A stretch of 64,000 nt of DNA from Candidatus Binatia bacterium (GTDB taxonomy: Bacteria; Desulfobacterota; Binatia; UBA9968; JAJDTQ01), in contig JAJEAI010000095.1 in the NCBI GenBank assembly GCA_022824205.1, positions 1-64,000 of the forward strand, given 5' to 3'. Below are positions 63,244-64,000 of the stretch, one piece after another. The stretch's first letter is position 1, and each line of letters opens with the position of its first letter. The notes under the pieces were generated by a model, which was given only the letters and a program-made list of their open reading frames with translations, had not been told where the DNA came from and ran no database searches. Made by a program: the position numbers and the translations under genes.

Positions 63244-64000
63244 ATGCGCCAACTCGACCTGTTCCAGGACAGTCCCCGCACGGTCGCGCTGAACGTGTTG
63301 CGCGAAGCTGTCTTGGCGCGCAATGCCCCCGGAGCCGGCATCGCCCTCGAACGGCTCCTGAACCTCGCCCCTGACCATGAGAGGGCAAGCGACGCCGGGA
63401 CGCTCATTGCGGTCCTGGAGGCGCCCGCGCCCGAGGGCCCCGACGAGGGAATCGAATGGCTTCACGCCCTTGAGCGGGAATGGCGCCCCGCCGCGATGCG
63501 CTTGCTCGGGAGCGGCGACGGCCGGGATTTCCTGGCGCCGGTGTGGCGCTGCATCGGCGGGGCGCTCGGCCCGCGGCCCTTCGATCCCGTCCATCCCGAA
63601 CTCCACGCGAGTTGGGCCTACCGGAAAGGGCAGGACTGGGAGAACCTGAAACGCTCGGTGCTGGACGTGCCGGAGCACGAAACGACGCCCGCGCTGCTCG
63701 CGCGGCTGGCGGAAGCGGAATACCGGTTGGGCGACCGCACGCGGGCCTTCGGGCACTGGTTCGAACTCTGCTGGCGAGCCCCCGCGGTTCTCCGGGGGCT
63801 GGTGGACGATCCCGGCTTCCCTGACGCCGACGTTGCCGCGGCATGGGGCGCCGCGCAGGATCAGGACGTGGAGCCGGAGCTGTCGCCCGAGTGGTTCCCC
63901 GCCTGGATGCTGCTTCAGGAGCCCTCGCTGGCCGCCGGACTCCCGCCCTGTGGCGAGAACCACGGGCCGCGCCGGGCCTTCGACGTGGTCCGCGACCTCT
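63244..64000 (+). CDS. Hypothetical TPR-like protein, incomplete at the window end
   Basis: An open frame of 252 codons runs off the window. It begins MRQLDLFQDSPRTVALNVLR, with GGAGG at 63232-63236 seven bases upstream. It is rich in Ala/Leu/Arg helices with Trp (GIEWLHALEREWRPAAMRLL, EAEYRLGDRTRAFGHWFELC), suggesting TPR-like or other helical repeats. No family is recognised. The strong ribosome-binding site and high-GC codon pattern support it as real. Whether it is linked to the integrase fragment upstream is unknown. Confidence 0.6.
   Translation, partial: MRQLDLFQDSPRTVALNVLREAVLARNAPGAGIALERLLNLAPDHERASDAGTLIAVLEAPAPEGPDEGIEWLHALEREWRPAAMRLLGSGDGRDFLAPVWRCIGGALGPRPFDPVHPELHASWAYRKGQDWENLKRSVLDVPEHETTPALLARLAEAEYRLGDRTRAFGHWFELCWRAPAVLRGLVDDPGFPDADVAAAWGAAQDQDVEPELSPEWFPAWMLLQEPSLAAGLPPCGENHGPRRAFDVVRDL

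Overview
The window is high-GC bacterial DNA (GC-rich third codon positions, Shine-Dalgarno starts with several GTG/TTG initiators). It has no rRNA or tRNA gene that I can see. Tat-type leaders, two TRAP systems, a SoxYZ/flavocytochrome c module and an MltB-type transglycosylase point to a Gram-negative, probably environmental or host-associated organism. The mix of LLM flavin oxidoreductases, dihydroxyphthalate-decarboxylase-like proteins, bicupins, M24-fold proteins and MetE-like enzymes recalls Tectomicrobia/Entotheonella-like or SAR202-like genomes. That taxonomic remark is an impression; no marker gene is present.

Layout. 1-3.5 kb: a molybdenum hydroxylase large subunit, a VapBC pair and a truncated antitoxin. 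3.4-14.2 kb: small catabolic units (VOC protein, amidohydrolase, M24-fold protein, Asp-box propeller, aldo/keto reductase, two LLM oxidoreductases, two dihydroxyphthalate-decarboxylase-like proteins, a cupin-like protein). 14.3-17.3 kb: a DctPQM TRAP transporter, whose DctM probably starts at a non-standard codon. 17.4-22.5 kb: sulfur module (soxY, soxZ, diheme cytochrome c, fccB, YeeE/YedE transporter) flanked by two minus-strand genes with a near-identical promoter. 22.7-28.6 kb: a DUF6282 protein, then a tightly overlapping operon of MNIO (DUF692) enzyme, DUF2063-like partner, type-I-secretion-like ABC exporter, a 46-residue peptide and a degenerate SDR. This operon is the best candidate for an undescribed biosynthetic system. 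28.6-31.1 kb: polysaccharide deacetylase and cell-wall lytic transglycosylase. 31.1-42.4 kb: an alpha/beta-hydrolase-fold protein with an ABC ATPase, another decarboxylase-like protein, a bicupin, and a five-gene operon (M24-fold, LLM, ornithine-cyclodeaminase-like, ABC binding protein, fused ABC permease) behind a full-consensus sigma-70-type promoter. 42.4-49.8 kb: two bicupins and a cluster of two SDRs, three VOC proteins and an M29/NicX-like protein, which looks like an aromatic or heterocyclic ring-cleavage cluster. 49.9-53.7 kb: HyuA/HyuB. 53.8-58.5 kb: a gapdh remnant and a minus-strand operon (ABC binding protein, fused permease, MetE-like, hypothetical). 58.7-62.7 kb: an MBL-fold protein and a TAXI-type TRAP system. 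62.8-64 kb: an integrase fragment and an incomplete hypothetical gene.

Two themes recur. First, many enzymes keep the fold but have lost canonical catalytic residues: two M24 proteins, three SDRs, an aldo/keto reductase, an alpha/beta hydrolase and a metallo-beta-lactamase-fold protein. Second, intergenic spaces are seeded with palindromic repeats of at least three families, one of which forms a MITE-like composite of about 120 bp. Gene remnants (antitoxin, gapdh, TAXI tail, integrase) show ongoing gene turnover. Uptake is well represented (TRAP, TAXI-TRAP, two iron/polyamine-type ABC binding protein plus fused permease pairs, one separate ATPase, a sulfur-compound permease), which fits a scavenger of small organic and sulfur compounds.
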